NCBI GenBank assembly: GCA_048772705.1
Contig: JBLWGC010000133.1
Coordinates: 149,531-213,530, forward strand
Direction: 5' to 3'
DNA length: 64,000 nt
Origin: Leidyana gryllorum EB-2025a
Taxonomy: Eukaryota; Apicomplexa
The notes under the pieces are model-generated. The model made no database searches. It was not told where the DNA came from and saw only the letters and a list, made by a program, of their open reading frames with translations. Position numbers and translations under genes: made by a program. This document shows positions 22,822-34,590 of the stretch, in pieces (position 1 is the first letter of the stretch; each line of letters opens with the position of its first letter).

Positions 22822-24067
22822 TTAGAACAGGTTCTGTATGCTATCACGTTGTTCGGCCGTCAATGAGCTGCAAGCTTGATGTATCGCTGTGTGTTCATAG
22901 ACTTACGTGGGGAATTTGATGTCGAACTCGACGATGAGATTCCCTTTGAAATCACTCCGTTTGTGATGCGGCATTCCTGTGGTAACATTCGGAGTTGGGG
23001 TGGGTAGTGGGACTTTGGTAGACATACCCTCTCTAGCGAACTCTTTTCTTGTGGAAGGAGTGATAACACCCGGTACTCGTTCTCTCAAAACGCGGCCATC
23101 CAGATGATTGATGAATATTACTGTGCCCAATAAGGCCTCTTTGAGGGTAATCGAGGCTTTGTAGAGGAGATCGTTTCCTTGACGTGTGAACTTCGGGTGC
23201 GGTTTGGCTTTGACGACGAAGACAATATCGCCAGGGGGCGATCGAGGATCTTCTTGATCGCCCTCTTTGGCGTAGGTCAGACGTGTGCCGTCTTTCCAGC
23301 CGGCGACGACTTTGATATCCAGCGTCTTTTCGTCATGGCGTTTCTGCCCGGTGGGAGACCACCGCACACGCGTGACTTTCATGCGTTTCTGGCAGCCGCT
23401 GAAGAGGAGGATTTTAGCGCTCAGACTGTCGAGAGAAGGTGTCTCACGTGTAGAGCTCCTCGAGTGTGACATTCAAGTCCACTGAGTAACTTTTGGGTTG
23501 GGGTGGCCGTCTGCTACCACCCATGCCCATGCCGCCAAACATGTCGTCTCCCATCTCACCACCGAAGATACCCCCGGGAGTTCCAGACATGAAAACGCCA
23601 CCACCCATGCCACCCATCTGGTCGGGCGCAAATGGATTGCTGGAGCCAAAGAATTGCGCAAACAACTCAGACGGATCGACCCCTGCGCATCACCAAGTGT
23701 TCAGTGACACTTTGAAGCTCTGACTGACCTGTGTAAACGAAGTTCCTTCCTCCACCGCCCTCAAACACACCGCCACCCGGACCCACTCCTTGTTTGAGTC
23801 CATCTTCACCAAATTGATCATATATTTTACGCTTCTCCGGATCAGAAAGAACGTCGTAAGCTTCTGCAATATCCTTGAACATCTCCTCCGCTCGTTTCTT
23901 AGCCGCCGCGTCTGGGTGCTTGTCCGGGTGCCATTTCATGGCCAACTTCCGGTATGCCTTCTTCAGCTGGTCGGCAGATGCATCTTTGGGAACATCTAGG
24001 ATTTTGTAGTAGTCCTAACACCACTCATTTACACCACCTTTCGTCCACAAACTCTTACTCTGCCCAT
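22822..24067 (-). CDS. DnaJ class B (Hsp40) co-chaperone
   Basis: This protein stimulates the Hsp70 ATPase and delivers substrates. Exon 1 encodes only MGR. The J domain follows ([17 protein letters not shown], with the HPD motif in KWHPDKHPD), then a Gly/Phe/Met-rich linker ([20 protein letters not shown]). Two C-terminal beta domains come next ([31 protein letters not shown]). No zinc-finger CxxCxGxG repeats are present, so it is class B. The last intron (GTAAGT...GCAG) gives the ending [18 protein letters not shown], which matches the usual family C-terminus and fixes the stop at 22822 rather than 22903. Human DNAJB1, B4 and B5 are the nearest known types. Confidence 0.9.
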
Positions 24068-24125
24068 CTTAATGGTACGAGACTATGTGTTCAACTTGAA
24101 AAAAAAACTCAAAATAACAATCATC

Positions 24126-25814
24126 TCAATGATGAGGTCTGACTTCAGAACTGAGTACTGCCTCCACCCCATTCGGACCAGCACTTTCGTGAGGGCCCGA
24201 ACTCTCAAACACTGGCTTTTCCTCTGCTGCTGGCTCCGGTTTATATGCCTCCCGTGGCGGAGGTGTCGCTGGAGTGTCATCGGGCATACCTACTGCACCC
24301 CCACCCTCTGTACGACGAAGTGATCTGAACTGTGACCGTACGGTTGGTGGCGCTGGAATCGAGCCTGTCATGTCCAACAGCTTCTCCATGTACTCAGGAG
24401 TGCTACCAGGTGTATGGTCAATCAACCACGACGATCGCTCTCCATCCTTGTTCGTCGGTTCACTACCTCGCAAATTTTGGCCACTGCTGCCACTCGCCGG
24501 CTCAGTGGCATTCGCCCCGACAACATTCTCCAACATGGTGTACAATGAGGTTTCCTGACTCAAATCGTCACCGTGCCCATTCACCAATTCGTAACACCGA
24601 TTTCTGAACCAGAAATACCCGTGGTTCACAGTGTCGATGAAATTGGACACCTCTGGGCCTTTCCCACAGTGACATTGATTGAATTCCAGGTCGCTGCTGT
24701 CCTTTGCCAGACGTGATGTGAAAGCGCCGGCTCCAGTCCCGGTACAATCCGTTCGCTGATAATTACGGCACCCGTACCTAAGGAAAAATTGACAACAGTT
24801 CCACACACGTGTGTGATCAACGCCTACCATTCGTTGGTCACCTCCGTAGCGGGGGCGAATGGCGACAGGCCCTTGGCGTCCAGCGGTATGCGACCGGCAC
24901 ATAGGCCCTGCTCACAGCACGAATAACCCGTTGGGCAGTCTCCACAGGTGGAACCAGAGTAGTTGGGCTCGTATGGGTCCTTTCCGATGTTTCCAAAGTC
25001 ATAATGACAGACGACGAAGGTCCTCCAATCGCCCTGCTTCTTACAATTGGAAACCACCGTGCATCCAACGCTGGTCATCTGAGGTCGCACTAATTGTTTG
25101 TAGTGACCAACTGGCCCTTTGGCTCCGGCCTTGGCGGCACCGGTGGCCCAATCGTAGTCTTCGCGTTCCGCATACCACTTGCTCACAACATCGCCTGAGC
25201 GCAAAGGTTGGACCTCGACGGATAATACGAACTGTAAACACTCACTGTAAGATTCATCAGGCGATCGCACGGCCGAACTGGTGTACAGATTCTCGCCTGT
25301 GGCGATTCGGTATGGCCTGTGGGTGATGACTGATTTAAGTGTGTGTGAGAGGGACGTACCAACTTGGTAGACCGTTGCTCGAGTCTGGGGAGTGCTCGAA
25401 GTATTTGGTAGATGGGTTGGTGCAAAGTGCCATTGCCCATTGGCGACTGTAGGCTTCCAGATGGAAGTCCCAGACCAACTTGGTCATGAATTTGGCCGCA
25501 GGAGCTTCGACTTTGCGAACGTAGTTGTGCATATCTAGGAGCTCCTTGCGAATTCGAAACCCATTGTCAGAGTCATCGGTATAGAACTCGCCCTCGGAGG
25601 ATGATAGATCAGAGGTTCTCGGATTTTTCCCAGCATAATTGATACCATAGGGGTTTTGGCCGAAGGCATTGGGGAACGTGACCCTCAATACCTTCCCGTC
25701 CCGATTGGAAATACCATCGGGCTGCACCCCGCCCGTGAGGGCTGCCTGTAGCGACCGAAGGGGGGCTGCAGCAAAGACTGAAGTCGACAAGTACAGAAAC
25801 CACCGCATTAGCAC
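24126..25814 (-). CDS. Secreted CAP/SCP-domain protein with Cys-rich middle and long tail
   Basis: The first 19 or so residues (MLMRWFLYLSTSVFAAAP) form a signal peptide. A CAP (CRISP/PR-1) domain follows: LLDMHNYVRKVE, the MTKLVWDFHLEAYSRQWA block, IATGENLY, then VGHYKQLVRPQMTSVGC and FVVCHYDFGN. After it come clustered Cys (STCGDCPTGYSCCEQGLC), a second Cys region, and a Pro/Glu-rich tail ending EVRPHH. Introns are GTACGT...CACAG near 25320-25360 and GTAGGC...CTTAG near 24780-24828. CAP proteins act outside the cell, some binding sterols. A role in the parasite secretome or wall is inferred. Confidence 0.85.
24802..24815. promoter_or_regulatory. Recurrent 14-bp palindrome CACACACGTGTGTG
   Basis: This is an exact copy, in the last intron of the CAP-protein gene. 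Its function is unknown. Confidence 0.4.
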
Positions 25815-25879
25815 TGCTTGGTCTTCTTCTCTATAAAGCTAAACACAAATGGGAAGAACCCCACCACAAGACATGCACT

Positions 25880-27460
25880 TCATGGAAGCACAGTTAATCT
25901 GATCTTTGTTGGATTCTCCTTTCCGGCTGCGTAAAGATATAATATCTCCTCCTGCGATAATAGTTGACCATCGACCAGCTCTCCGAAACTCAAGTCCAGT
26001 TTGTGTTTGTGCTCTTCGTGGAAAGCCTCTGGTAAGGCCCCATATAAGAGCCCCTGCAGCGATAAGCATGGCTTAATCAATCTCCGACACCTGGAGACTC
26101 ACACTCTGTGTTCGAATAGTTGGCTTGGACACCTCTTTACCATCCAGCCACTCCCTCAGCAGTGTGCTGCGGGCCACTTCATTGTGCTCACCCATCATTA
26201 GTTTATCGCAACAAACAGTGCAATCCTACGACGACGTAGAACATCAATTAAGGCTTGGCTGGACTGGGCTTACTGGATTGCGTTCTAGCGTCAAACAGGT
26301 GATGTTAGACCCTTCAGTCCCATTATATAGAATATAAGTTCCCGTCAATGGATGGTATCCAAGCAACAGTTTGAGTAGCTGACAGTGTGTGTGGAGACAC
26401 ACGCGCGATGTTAGTACGACATTCCTCGCTGAGCCACTCACTTCGTTCACCAACAAGGTACCGATCACTTGATTCGTTGCGGAAATAGCAGGAACAATCC
26501 GCTGACAACACATGATATTTGGAGATCAGTAAGCGCCGGTAGTACCTTCACAGTGCCCAAAGTGAGCTCCGGCGTGATGCCTCCGATCCCAACCTCCGAA
26601 CCCCGAATAATAGCTTGATCGGTCAGCCATTTTATGTCTTCCTCGGAGTCAAAGTCGGGAGCTCGCTCGAAGTTACGTGGCCATGTGACCATTAGGGCAT
26701 AAGCTGAGCACCGGCACCCAAGATCGAACAGCTACCGTCATCGACGCTTACCAATGCAATGCTGGGGTATGCGGGGTTTGTCGGCGACTGTGCACATTGG
26801 CCAAGTTTCTTGGGGAACAAAAGCGTCCATTGAACACTCGTAGCATGCAGTGCTTCCCGGAATGATTGTTCGGCAATGCCCCATGAATCCCTCAGTACCT
26901 CCGTCGATCATTGGCACCACAGTCGCAGGGTTTGGCATTAATACGCCTCCTTCGCTCTCTGCATATTGTATAAGGTGACAGAGGGTGGCGTTGAGCCAAC
27001 GTCGTGCCTCGAGGTTGTCCAAACCGGCTATCACAGCACTAAATTGTAGGAACCATTCTGGGGGAAAATCCTGTATCTTGCAGGTATGAGGTATCACACG
27101 AACGTCTGGCACGCGTGCCATGATTGCACTGGCAGCGGCTTCGGCCTTGGATTTGCCAATGTCCTTTTCCCTGAACAGTACTTGACGGTTCAAATTGCTC
27201 AGCTCCAGAGTATCGAGATCGACCAGCTCGATGTGCTTGACACCGCCAAGGGCAAGCGCTTTGAGGATGAAGTTACCCAAGCCGCCCGCCCCCACCACTA
27301 GAATCTTGCATTCGTGCAGCGACTCTAAAACCTAGTTTCCAGACATATGCTTGGAATACTCTCAATTGAAGTATCGTACCTCATCAACAGCTTCTCCTCC
27401 CTCTGCAGGTCTCAGTGACCGTTGGAGATGACGTGCTAAACTCGTCTTTTGCTGATGCAT
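25880..27460 (-). CDS. UBA3: UBA3, catalytic subunit of the NEDD8-activating enzyme
   Basis: With its APPBP1 partner (not in the window), UBA3 adenylates NEDD8 and transfers it to UBC12. The nucleotide site is ILVVGAGGLGNFILKALALGG. LSNLNRQVLFREKDIGKSK follows, then VVPMIDGGTEGFMGHCR and the catalytic Cys in WPMCTVADKPRIPQHC. The E2-binding ubiquitin fold is at the end (FGELVDGQLLSQEEI). I place the start at 27460 (MHQQKTSLARH), because it splices in phase to VLESLHECKILVVG across a 48-nt intron. Later introns lie near 26750, 26530, 26440, 26240 and 26070. Some intron edges are uncertain. Its substrate NEDD8 is at 1665-2031. Confidence 0.9.
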
Positions 27461-27633
27461 ATGTCATTTTCTTTATCAGTTGATGCAGTACCCGACCACC
27501 TCTGTGACTGCAGTCTGCCTCTTGCGTTGGCAGGACTCTCAAAAAGCAACGTCTGTGGGAATAAAGGGAGTATTGGAGCTCGCTCCTCCTTTTTCGGTAC
27601 ATTGCCACCCCCCAATTCATCCCTCGTCCTGCG

Positions 27634-29826
27634 ATGTGGACATTCTGGTCAGCTCTATGTCTCTTCACTGCTCCGGTCTGGAGCCTCCTAACCGCGTTAA
27701 AGGATTGCAACGAGGCGGTAGATATTGTCTTCCTGCAAGATGTTAGTAGTTCCATGATGCCATTTGTACACATCTTGCACAACGATATGGCCAATGTCGG
27801 CACCTTTCTAAATGACCGCCACCCCGAAAATCGATGGGCACTTATTCAGTTCCCCAGCCCACGAATTACGTCACATTATCAAGTGCCACCCTGCCTTCTT
27901 CTGAGAGCGCGGCTGAAGTATCGAACGCCCGAGTCTATGCAGCACGTTTATCAGGCACTCACCAGCTCCAATGAAACACTAATAGAAACTGAATCTCGAC
28001 CCCTGACAGCTTTACTTGGGGCAAACAGCAATTACCTGAATTGGAAATCATCCCAGAGACTTATTTTACTCATTACCGACGTAATCCCGGACCTATCACA
28101 CACGTGTGCTACTGATCTCACACCTGCGTCTCATTGGCAATCCGCTTGCATTGATCCGTGTGAACCGGATCCCATATATTTGAAACTGGCCTTAGAAGCC
28201 CAGGACACCACTCTGGCCGTCCTTTTACCGGGTACTGAAGGCGTCGACTCGAGAATTGCAAATGCCTGGACCTTTCTACTCCAGGAGATAAATGGTCCCA
28301 ATTCCTATCAACCCGGACTGCTGAAGCATTGTTCCGCAACAGAATGCACCAAGGCTATCACTCAGCTAGTCTCAGAATGGAGTTCGAGCCGGTGTCAAGA
28401 TGCCACGACCTTAGTGCCACCTCTTAACAATGAAACAGCGCATATTGCAACTGCGACAGACGTCAATCCGGCCCAAGCTATTGACTTGGTGCCTAAAGTT
28501 TTTGAAGATCACGTATCTATCAAGAAGCACCATTCTTCGAATGAAACACATCCAATTGGTGACGCGAGGCCCGAAGTCGTTAGAGAGGAACGATCGGGCT
28601 TCGAGGAGGAGTGTCGGAAGACTCCGGCGGATTTGATGATTTTACAGGATGCCACGATGGGTCTGGACATCAGCAAAGATGCATTAATCCCTGCGTTTGC
28701 GCAGGTCTTTGAGTTACTCAAATTGGACAATGCTCAGAGCCGAGTCGGCTTCCTCTCCTTTAAGGACAAGCCTTTCCCCCGTCTTGGCACTACTTTGGAT
28801 TACTGCACCGAGCTGCATACGCCTTTGACAGAAGACATGGAAAGAGTGCTGGACGATATGCGCAGTTTAGGGTGTGGTGGGGGATGTGATGCGCCTGAAG
28901 CACAGTATATTGCTTTGATGGGCGCCGCTGAGGATCCGAGCATAGACTGGAGACATGGGCCACTGAATTTTAGCGTTCCATTCGTGATACTGGTGACCGA
29001 TTCAGCTCCCCATTTCGCGGGAGATGCTGAGAAGGGTACCGTGTACACGGAACAATGGTGGGTCCCACGCCCCGGACAATGGCAAGGATGGGAGGCGGAG
29101 TGCTATGTGTACGACTATCCGGACCCTTTTGACTTGATCGATGTTCTTCAGCGGGCGGGGATACATGTCGGCATACTTCTGGTACCTCCACAAACGAGAT
29201 ACAACCAGATGCCAGGCGGTAGTCATATTTGTGATGCATCACAATCTGATGCTCATGACGGTCCCCTGGTGGCGGATGCATACAGATGGTTCCTATCAGA
29301 GCTTACAGGCGGATCGACTGCCGATCTCCTTGTGTGCTCGAGCGAGGAGTGTCCTGAGGCTATGCCCTGGCTGCTTGAGTTTTTTGCACGTGGCAAGGGA
29401 GACTTTTGTCGAGTTCCCTCTGACAATTCAGGGTCAGAGACCGACTCGGAGGGCAGTACTGAGCAATTCCTGACATCACTACAAATTGAGACAACCACCA
29501 GCTCGGTGGATGGTACCAAATCTGGTGAACCACCATCGAGCTCGACTTTGTACACGAGAATGACGACAGCAACGGAGGAAGGGGAGTACGATTGTGACAG
29601 TGACAGTGACAGTGATGTGGCAAGTGAAGGGGATGTTGATACGTCAACCCGTCCTGCTCATTGGGATCTGCAGCGGACCCGTCCGGGTCTCCAAAGGATG
29701 GGTTACACCTTCGTGTCGTTGGTGGGTGCGATGATACTGACGGGCGCCATGGGGATGGGTTTAGTGTCGCTGGGTCGAGAGGCTGAGGGGCCATCGTCGA
29801 GCGCATACCCGACACTAACCGAGTGA
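27634..29826 (+). CDS. Integrin-beta-like vWA type I membrane protein
   Basis: This single 730-codon exon is unusual in a region where most long genes are split. A signal peptide (MWTFWSALCLFTAPVWSLLT) leads into a vWA/I-domain with an intact MIDAS motif, DIVFLQDVSSSM. A second I-like domain follows from about residue 325, with a degenerate MIDAS (LQDATMG). It retains the integrin-beta landmark GGGCDAPEAQYIALMGA and VILVTDSAPH. A Ser/Thr/Glu-rich stalk (about residues 595-680) precedes a membrane segment near residue 705 (YTFVSLVGAMILTGAMGMGL) and a short tail. It is probably a surface adhesion protein; the Thr/Ser stalk could carry O-glycans made by the two GalNAc-Ts. The ligand is unknown. 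Confidence 0.8.
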   Translation: MWTFWSALCLFTAPVWSLLTALKDCNEAVDIVFLQDVSSSMMPFVHILHNDMANVGTFLNDRHPENRWALIQFPSPRITSHYQVPPCLLLRARLKYRTPESMQHVYQALTSSNETLIETESRPLTALLGANSNYLNWKSSQRLILLITDVIPDLSHTCATDLTPASHWQSACIDPCEPDPIYLKLALEAQDTTLAVLLPGTEGVDSRIANAWTFLLQEINGPNSYQPGLLKHCSATECTKAITQLVSEWSSSRCQDATTLVPPLNNETAHIATATDVNPAQAIDLVPKVFEDHVSIKKHHSSNETHPIGDARPEVVREERSGFEEECRKTPADLMILQDATMGLDISKDALIPAFAQVFELLKLDNAQSRVGFLSFKDKPFPRLGTTLDYCTELHTPLTEDMERVLDDMRSLGCGGGCDAPEAQYIALMGAAEDPSIDWRHGPLNFSVPFVILVTDSAPHFAGDAEKGTVYTEQWWVPRPGQWQGWEAECYVYDYPDPFDLIDVLQRAGIHVGILLVPPQTRYNQMPGGSHICDASQSDAHDGPLVADAYRWFLSELTGGSTADLLVCSSEECPEAMPWLLEFFARGKGDFCRVPSDNSGSETDSEGSTEQFLTSLQIETTTSSVDGTKSGEPPSSSTLYTRMTTATEEGEYDCDSDSDSDVASEGDVDTSTRPAHWDLQRTRPGLQRMGYTFVSLVGAMILTGAMGMGLVSLGREAEGPSSSAYPTLTE

Positions 29827-29881
29827 GACTCGAGAACATACACATGGGTGTGCATGCCTTTTTTCTTGCATCATTTTGGGA

Positions 29882-31032
29882 ATGGCTGAAGTACTACTGA
29901 GAGTCTACGACCTTTCACGTGGCCTCGCGGCCACTCTAGCGGGGCTGGAGGGTTTATGGCACACTGGCGTGTTGGTTCATGACATTGAGATATTCTATGG
30001 GGGCGGCATTGTTAAGGCGCAGAGTGCCGTGATAGAGCGTGAATATGGGATGCAGCCCAAGAAGATACTGAGATTGGGTACAACAAGCCGCACAATGCAA
30101 GAAATTGATGAGTGAGTCCACAAATTGATGAGCAAAATCGTATTGCACGCCAGCTGGATAGGCGAGAATCATCGAGTGTTCAATGCGAACAATTATCGAT
30201 TGGTCGATCACAACTGCAATCATTTCTCGAATGCGTTGGTGAAGTTTCTGATCCCTGAGGGGTCAGGGATCCCAGTTGAGATATTGGAACAACATCGACG
30301 GGTTCCGGCTGGGCTTTTGAATCTGGTGCAGAACTTTGACGCTATGATGAATCAAAGAGGTCCGTTCCAGTGGGCGGCGAATCCATCTCCGTATGAGGTC
30401 GCCCTAAGAGCTCTGCACGACGCGTCCGGCGTGGACGAGGCGGCCAAGGTTGCCGCTATGGAGCTGCTATACAAAATATCGGCAGACATTTGTCGTCACG
30501 CCACAGATATGAGTTTGAGAGAGCACAAAATGGACTCGCTCAAAGCACTTGAAGTGCCGCACGGATTTGAGGCTTTGGAGGCACAGGGATGGAAGAAGGA
30601 GGGAGACTCATACGTGATCAAGGAAACGAATGTACAGGTTCTGAGCTGTCTGAAGAATGCCAGCAAGTTAACACGAGCGGTTATTGACAAAGCTGACCAC
30701 CCCTTGCAAGCCGGCATGGAGGCGCCAAGTGGCCATAGTGGACCTGCTCTCATGGGTTCTGGTTGGGGGGCCATGTGGGACGGAGTGCAGGGACTATTCC
30801 GCAGTCCTCAAATGAGCTCAAATGCACCCATGCCAATGGCCTCCCCCCAACAAACATATGCCTCGCAACTTGGTGCTCTCCGGGAAATGGGCTTCCAAGA
30901 CGAAGAAGCAATGCTAAAGTGAGTTTGGTGCCTGCTTGAACGCGAACCCCATCGATCTGTGTGTGCAGCGCACTGGCCAGAAGTTCTGGAAACATCAATC
31001 AAGCCATAGACTTCCTGACTGGAGCTCGATGA
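29882..31032 (+). CDS. DeSI/PPPDE peptidase with PUB-like and UBA regions
   Basis: PPPDE enzymes remove SUMO or ubiquitin. The catalytic His (residue 27, LWHTGV) and Cys (residue 98, DHNCNHF) are both present, as are RVYDLSRG and FYGGGI. The first intron (30112-30153, GTGAGT...GCCAG, 42 nt) contains an in-frame TGA; removing it gives the usual spacing between LGTT and YRLVDHNC. Residues about 150-235 resemble a PUB domain (AAMELLYKISADICRHATD). After a second intron (GTGAGT...TGCAG) the protein ends in a UBA domain, LREMGFQDEEAMLNALARSS. PUB domains bind p97 and UBA binds ubiquitin, so a link to p97-dependent degradation is inferred. The gene ends 8 bp from transportin. Confidence 0.82.
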
Positions 31033-31040
31033 TCTATCAT

Positions 31041-34000
31041 TCACTGAACGAGTTGTAGAATCAGGTGACGATTAGTAGGACTCAACTCCTGCATAGCCGC
31101 TCCCCAACTATCCGCCATGGTGTCGCGGATCCCTGAGAAAAACCGACCCCAACATATATAGCAGTCGTACAACGGAAAGACCCTTACAAATTGCCAACTC
31201 TCGCAGAATTGGGTCCACATGCGCTGGCAGCTGCGGTGCCCCGCCCGCACCTGCACCGTCAGGCGGTAGAGGAACCTCTGGCGCTGTTAGAAAAGACGCT
31301 ACACACTCCAGCAGGGGTAGCGTATTGGCCTGCACAGCTCCCGGATTCTTGCTCATTGCTCGACAAAGGCCTGAAACCAGCCACATAGCTGAAACAGACA
31401 AATCGCACATACCAGTGAACGACTTTAACTTTTCGTGTGGTGTGCGGAAACGCGCCATCAGAGCACACCAAGGGGGCAACATTTGACTCAACACAGGAGA
31501 CATCTTATCGGGCAGCCCACCGCAGAATCGGCCCTGAAAACCATTGTGTAACCGTCGCAAACAGCAGAAATCATCGTGTGCCTACCAATGTTATACAAGC
31601 ATTCTGGCGGAGTGCAATATTGCCAAGTGCGTGTGTGACAATCTCCGTCAACTTGGTGGCAATGTAGTCAGCCCAGGGCAGCATGGCCTCGGGCCCGAGG
31701 TTCTCGATGATCTCACCCAAAGCCCAACTCGCGTTGCTGCAGACAGACACGTTGCCCATCAAGCCTTGCGCCAACTATTGGTGGAGGCATTACATTAGTC
31801 GCGACAGAAAGAGCACTTACTGCAGGGATTATAGTACTCAGGTGCGGTTGGATAATATAACCATTCGAAACTGCTAAATCACCAATCACAGCAAAGGTGC
31901 TCTGTTGCAAAGGCATCGAGCGCTTGAGAGTGGGGTCCTGGCCACACGGAGAGATATTGAAACTCCGCTTCCCTTTCGTAAAGCTCACCACTAAACACTT
32001 GAGCAAAGAGGGCATGATGTTCTGTGATTGCAGAGTCGGAGCATATCGTTCCTTGAGAGTTTCAGCTAAATAGGAGATGAGGTCCAGGCACGCCTCAACA
32101 ACGTCGTTGGAAGATGAAGTGGCACGGCCTTGTTGAAGCAGAGTGAGGTGAGTGTCGAGACACTCTATACATTTCGCAGTGATCGGAGCCGCCATGGGTT
32201 CAACGCCTGGTGAAGAGACAATAAATCAATCCAGCGCCAATCCAACACACACACGCACACACACTTACCGTCACCGATGGCCTGAACTATAGCCGATATA
32301 CATTCTGCGAGCGCTGTAACTTGGAAGTCTGTGGGTTTGACTTGGCTCCAACGCTGGAAGAGCGGTTGTAAAAGGCTTTGGGAGTAATGGGTTGGGTGAG
32401 CCAGAACGAGTCCGTCTCCAACCCCTTGAGCCAGAGTGCCAATCGCGTCATACAAGATGAGTGTATTGCGCGCCTGATAGAGTTCTAGTGCTCTTTGGAA
32501 AGTCTCGAAGACTTGAGGCAGATAAGGAGTCATCAGAGTGCGAGCCCATTCCTCCAGGCCAGCCACTGAAGAGACCGCGGCTTCCTGGACACTCTTGTTT
32601 CGGTCAAGCATCCGTGAGAGAAGAGCCCGAAGGACGGGTTCCAGATAGGTTCCCGCATTCTCCATAGCGCACACCCATGGGGCGAATCGGTTGAGACACC
32701 AACAACAGATACTGCGCAATAGTGGCTGAGAGTCTTCGCTCAACTGAACCAATAGGTTGAGCACATTGGGCACATAGCGGTCCAATTCCCTCAAACAGCC
32801 CTTTGAAATAGCGCCCAAAGCAAGGACGCCCGATTCTCGAACTTCCCACTGTTGAGCCTGTAGCCTTTGCTCTATCAACGGCAAACAATGTCTCATCATT
32901 CGCTCGTTGAAAGCCACGGCCAAACTGTCCAATGCCAAAGCAGCGCCTTTACGAACAGTCCATTTATCGCCCCAGGCGCGTTGGGCGTCGCCTCCTTCTG
33001 GTTCGTCGTCGTCCTCCTCCACATCTTGTTCACGACCTTGATGGAAACGAGGAGCCAGACTGTTCTCTTGATCCGGGACTGCGGCGTTGTCGTCTTGAAC
33101 TTGAGCTGCATCAAGCTGTTGGTAGTCAGCTTCAGAATACACGGTCTGTTCAACCAGGAGTGGGACCAGACGCGGAAGATATGGCTCTATGAGCGAGACT
33201 GCTTCACTTTCCCGAAGAATTTCCGGCCAGAAGGAAGCAGCGTAGAGACGGATGTCGTAATACTCGTCGCCAATGCTCTGTGTCATAAGCTCAAAGACTG
33301 CTGGGGCGTTGGACAAGATTGGATCGATCTTGTACTCCATTACAGTCAGCATGGCTTTGATGACAGACGCTCTGATGCGACAGTCCGGCGACGTAGCCAA
33401 GTGACCCAGCATTGCCCAGAACTGATCAAAGTAGTGACTAGCGAACTCATTGCGCCCGAAAAGATGTCTGCTGTTGTAGATTTGCAGAATGTTCAACGAA
33501 TCCAATCGCACAGAACTATCCACTTCTGTGCTTGCGCACACACGAAATAGGAGCGGCAGTATCTGCCGATCAGAAACTTGAGCGAAATGACTGTCGCTTC
33601 CGACGGGATGATTCTCCCAACGCTGTTCCAACTCGTCTTCAGTGATCATCCGCAATGTCGTCAAAGCGGAAGTGACCATTTCCAAGTTGGACTCATTGGA
33701 CTGCAATTGCTGCAAAAGTGTCCCAAGGGCTTCTGGATAGCATTCGATCCCATATTTGGTGACGATGGTAGTGACGACGCTCGAAGCTGTACGCCTTACA
33801 ACCCCGTTGTGATCGTACAGTGCCTTAAGAACCAATCTTTTGACGTAATCCAACGCTTGATCAGTGAATATGGCTCTGGGCTGCTCTACTTGGGGTTTTT
33901 GAGCGGCGGACGCGTAGTCAGCAGACGAAGGAGCAGAGGCAATAATCGTCTTGAGCAAAAGTCCAGCCATTTGTCGCACTTCTTCAACCTCTTGACGCAT

Positions 34001-34162
34001 CTCTGTCAGAATTGCCACACAATATCGAACAGCATCTGGACTCAGTCGTAGCTGCTCTACAGCCTCGCGAACACGATTTTGTATCGCCGCATCAGGTGAC
34101 TGAGCAATGCGGAATACCTCCACAATCTCTTTCAACGCAGTGGGCTCAGGGGTCCAGTCCAT
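31041..34162 (-). CDS. TNPO1: Transportin-1 (karyopherin beta-2) nuclear import receptor
   Basis: This HEAT-repeat receptor carries PY-NLS cargoes, such as hnRNPs and ribosomal proteins, into the nucleus under Ran control. The start MDWTPEPTALKEIVEVF matches the transportin N-terminus. A long first exon (to about 32260) contains the acidic H8 loop (DVEEDDDEPEGGD) after LAPRFHQGR, then WTVRKGAALALDSLA. ILYDAIGTLAQGVGDGL and RNKSVQEAAVSSVAGLEE follow. Later exons continue CSNASWALGEIIENLG and GLCRAMSKNPGA, and the last ends RHLILQLVQ. At least four introns lie below 32270, and some of their edges are uncertain. Importin-beta 1 is excluded by the acidic loop and N-terminus. Confidence 0.92.
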
Positions 34163-34590
34163 CTTGGGCTTCTGCCCCCCAACTAGGAGTGAAAATTTTG
34201 ACGTACTTAGTCAACTACCAACTCTTACATTTCAATTAATCTATAATCTGGCAGGGGGAGTGACTTTGTGGTCACCGACTAATACCACAAGGCAGATAAT
34301 AATAAGTCGTTGATTCAACACCATAATCTATCCGTCACTAGACCTCTATAATACCAAATCTGTTCCCAGAAGGCCACTATCCGTACTCCAATCCCCCTCG
34401 TTCCAATCCAGCCGATCACCAACCGGCCACTCCCATTGTACTCGGTCGTTCCCACACCCTAAACCGCAGCTCAGTCACAATAGGACTCTGACACTCCAAA
34501 TAGTTGGGACAAAATACTTGTTTTGTGTCCGTCAGATGAGCCCCTGTTATTTTTTTCGCTTCGTTTTTTCCCTCAGTCACCCCGCTAGAG
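34163..34590. promoter_or_regulatory. Intergenic/promoter region between transportin and RPL17
   Basis: These 428 bp between divergent starts are among the longest gaps in the dense part of the window. The DNA is AT-richer than its surroundings and ends in a pyrimidine-rich stretch (tgttatttttttcgcttcg) just before the RPL17 ATG, as expected for a ribosomal protein 5' UTR. No coding frame is seen. A 5' UTR intron is possible. Confidence 0.4.

Noticed and set aside
27480-27746. 88-codon plus-strand frame upstream of the vWA gene
   Set aside because: It overlaps the signal-peptide start of the vWA gene in another frame and has no motif.
30112-30132. In-frame TGA in the DeSI gene read as selenocysteine, readthrough or a 21-nt intron
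   Set aside because: A normal 42-nt intron (30112-30153) with a CAG acceptor removes the TGA and restores the usual family spacing.
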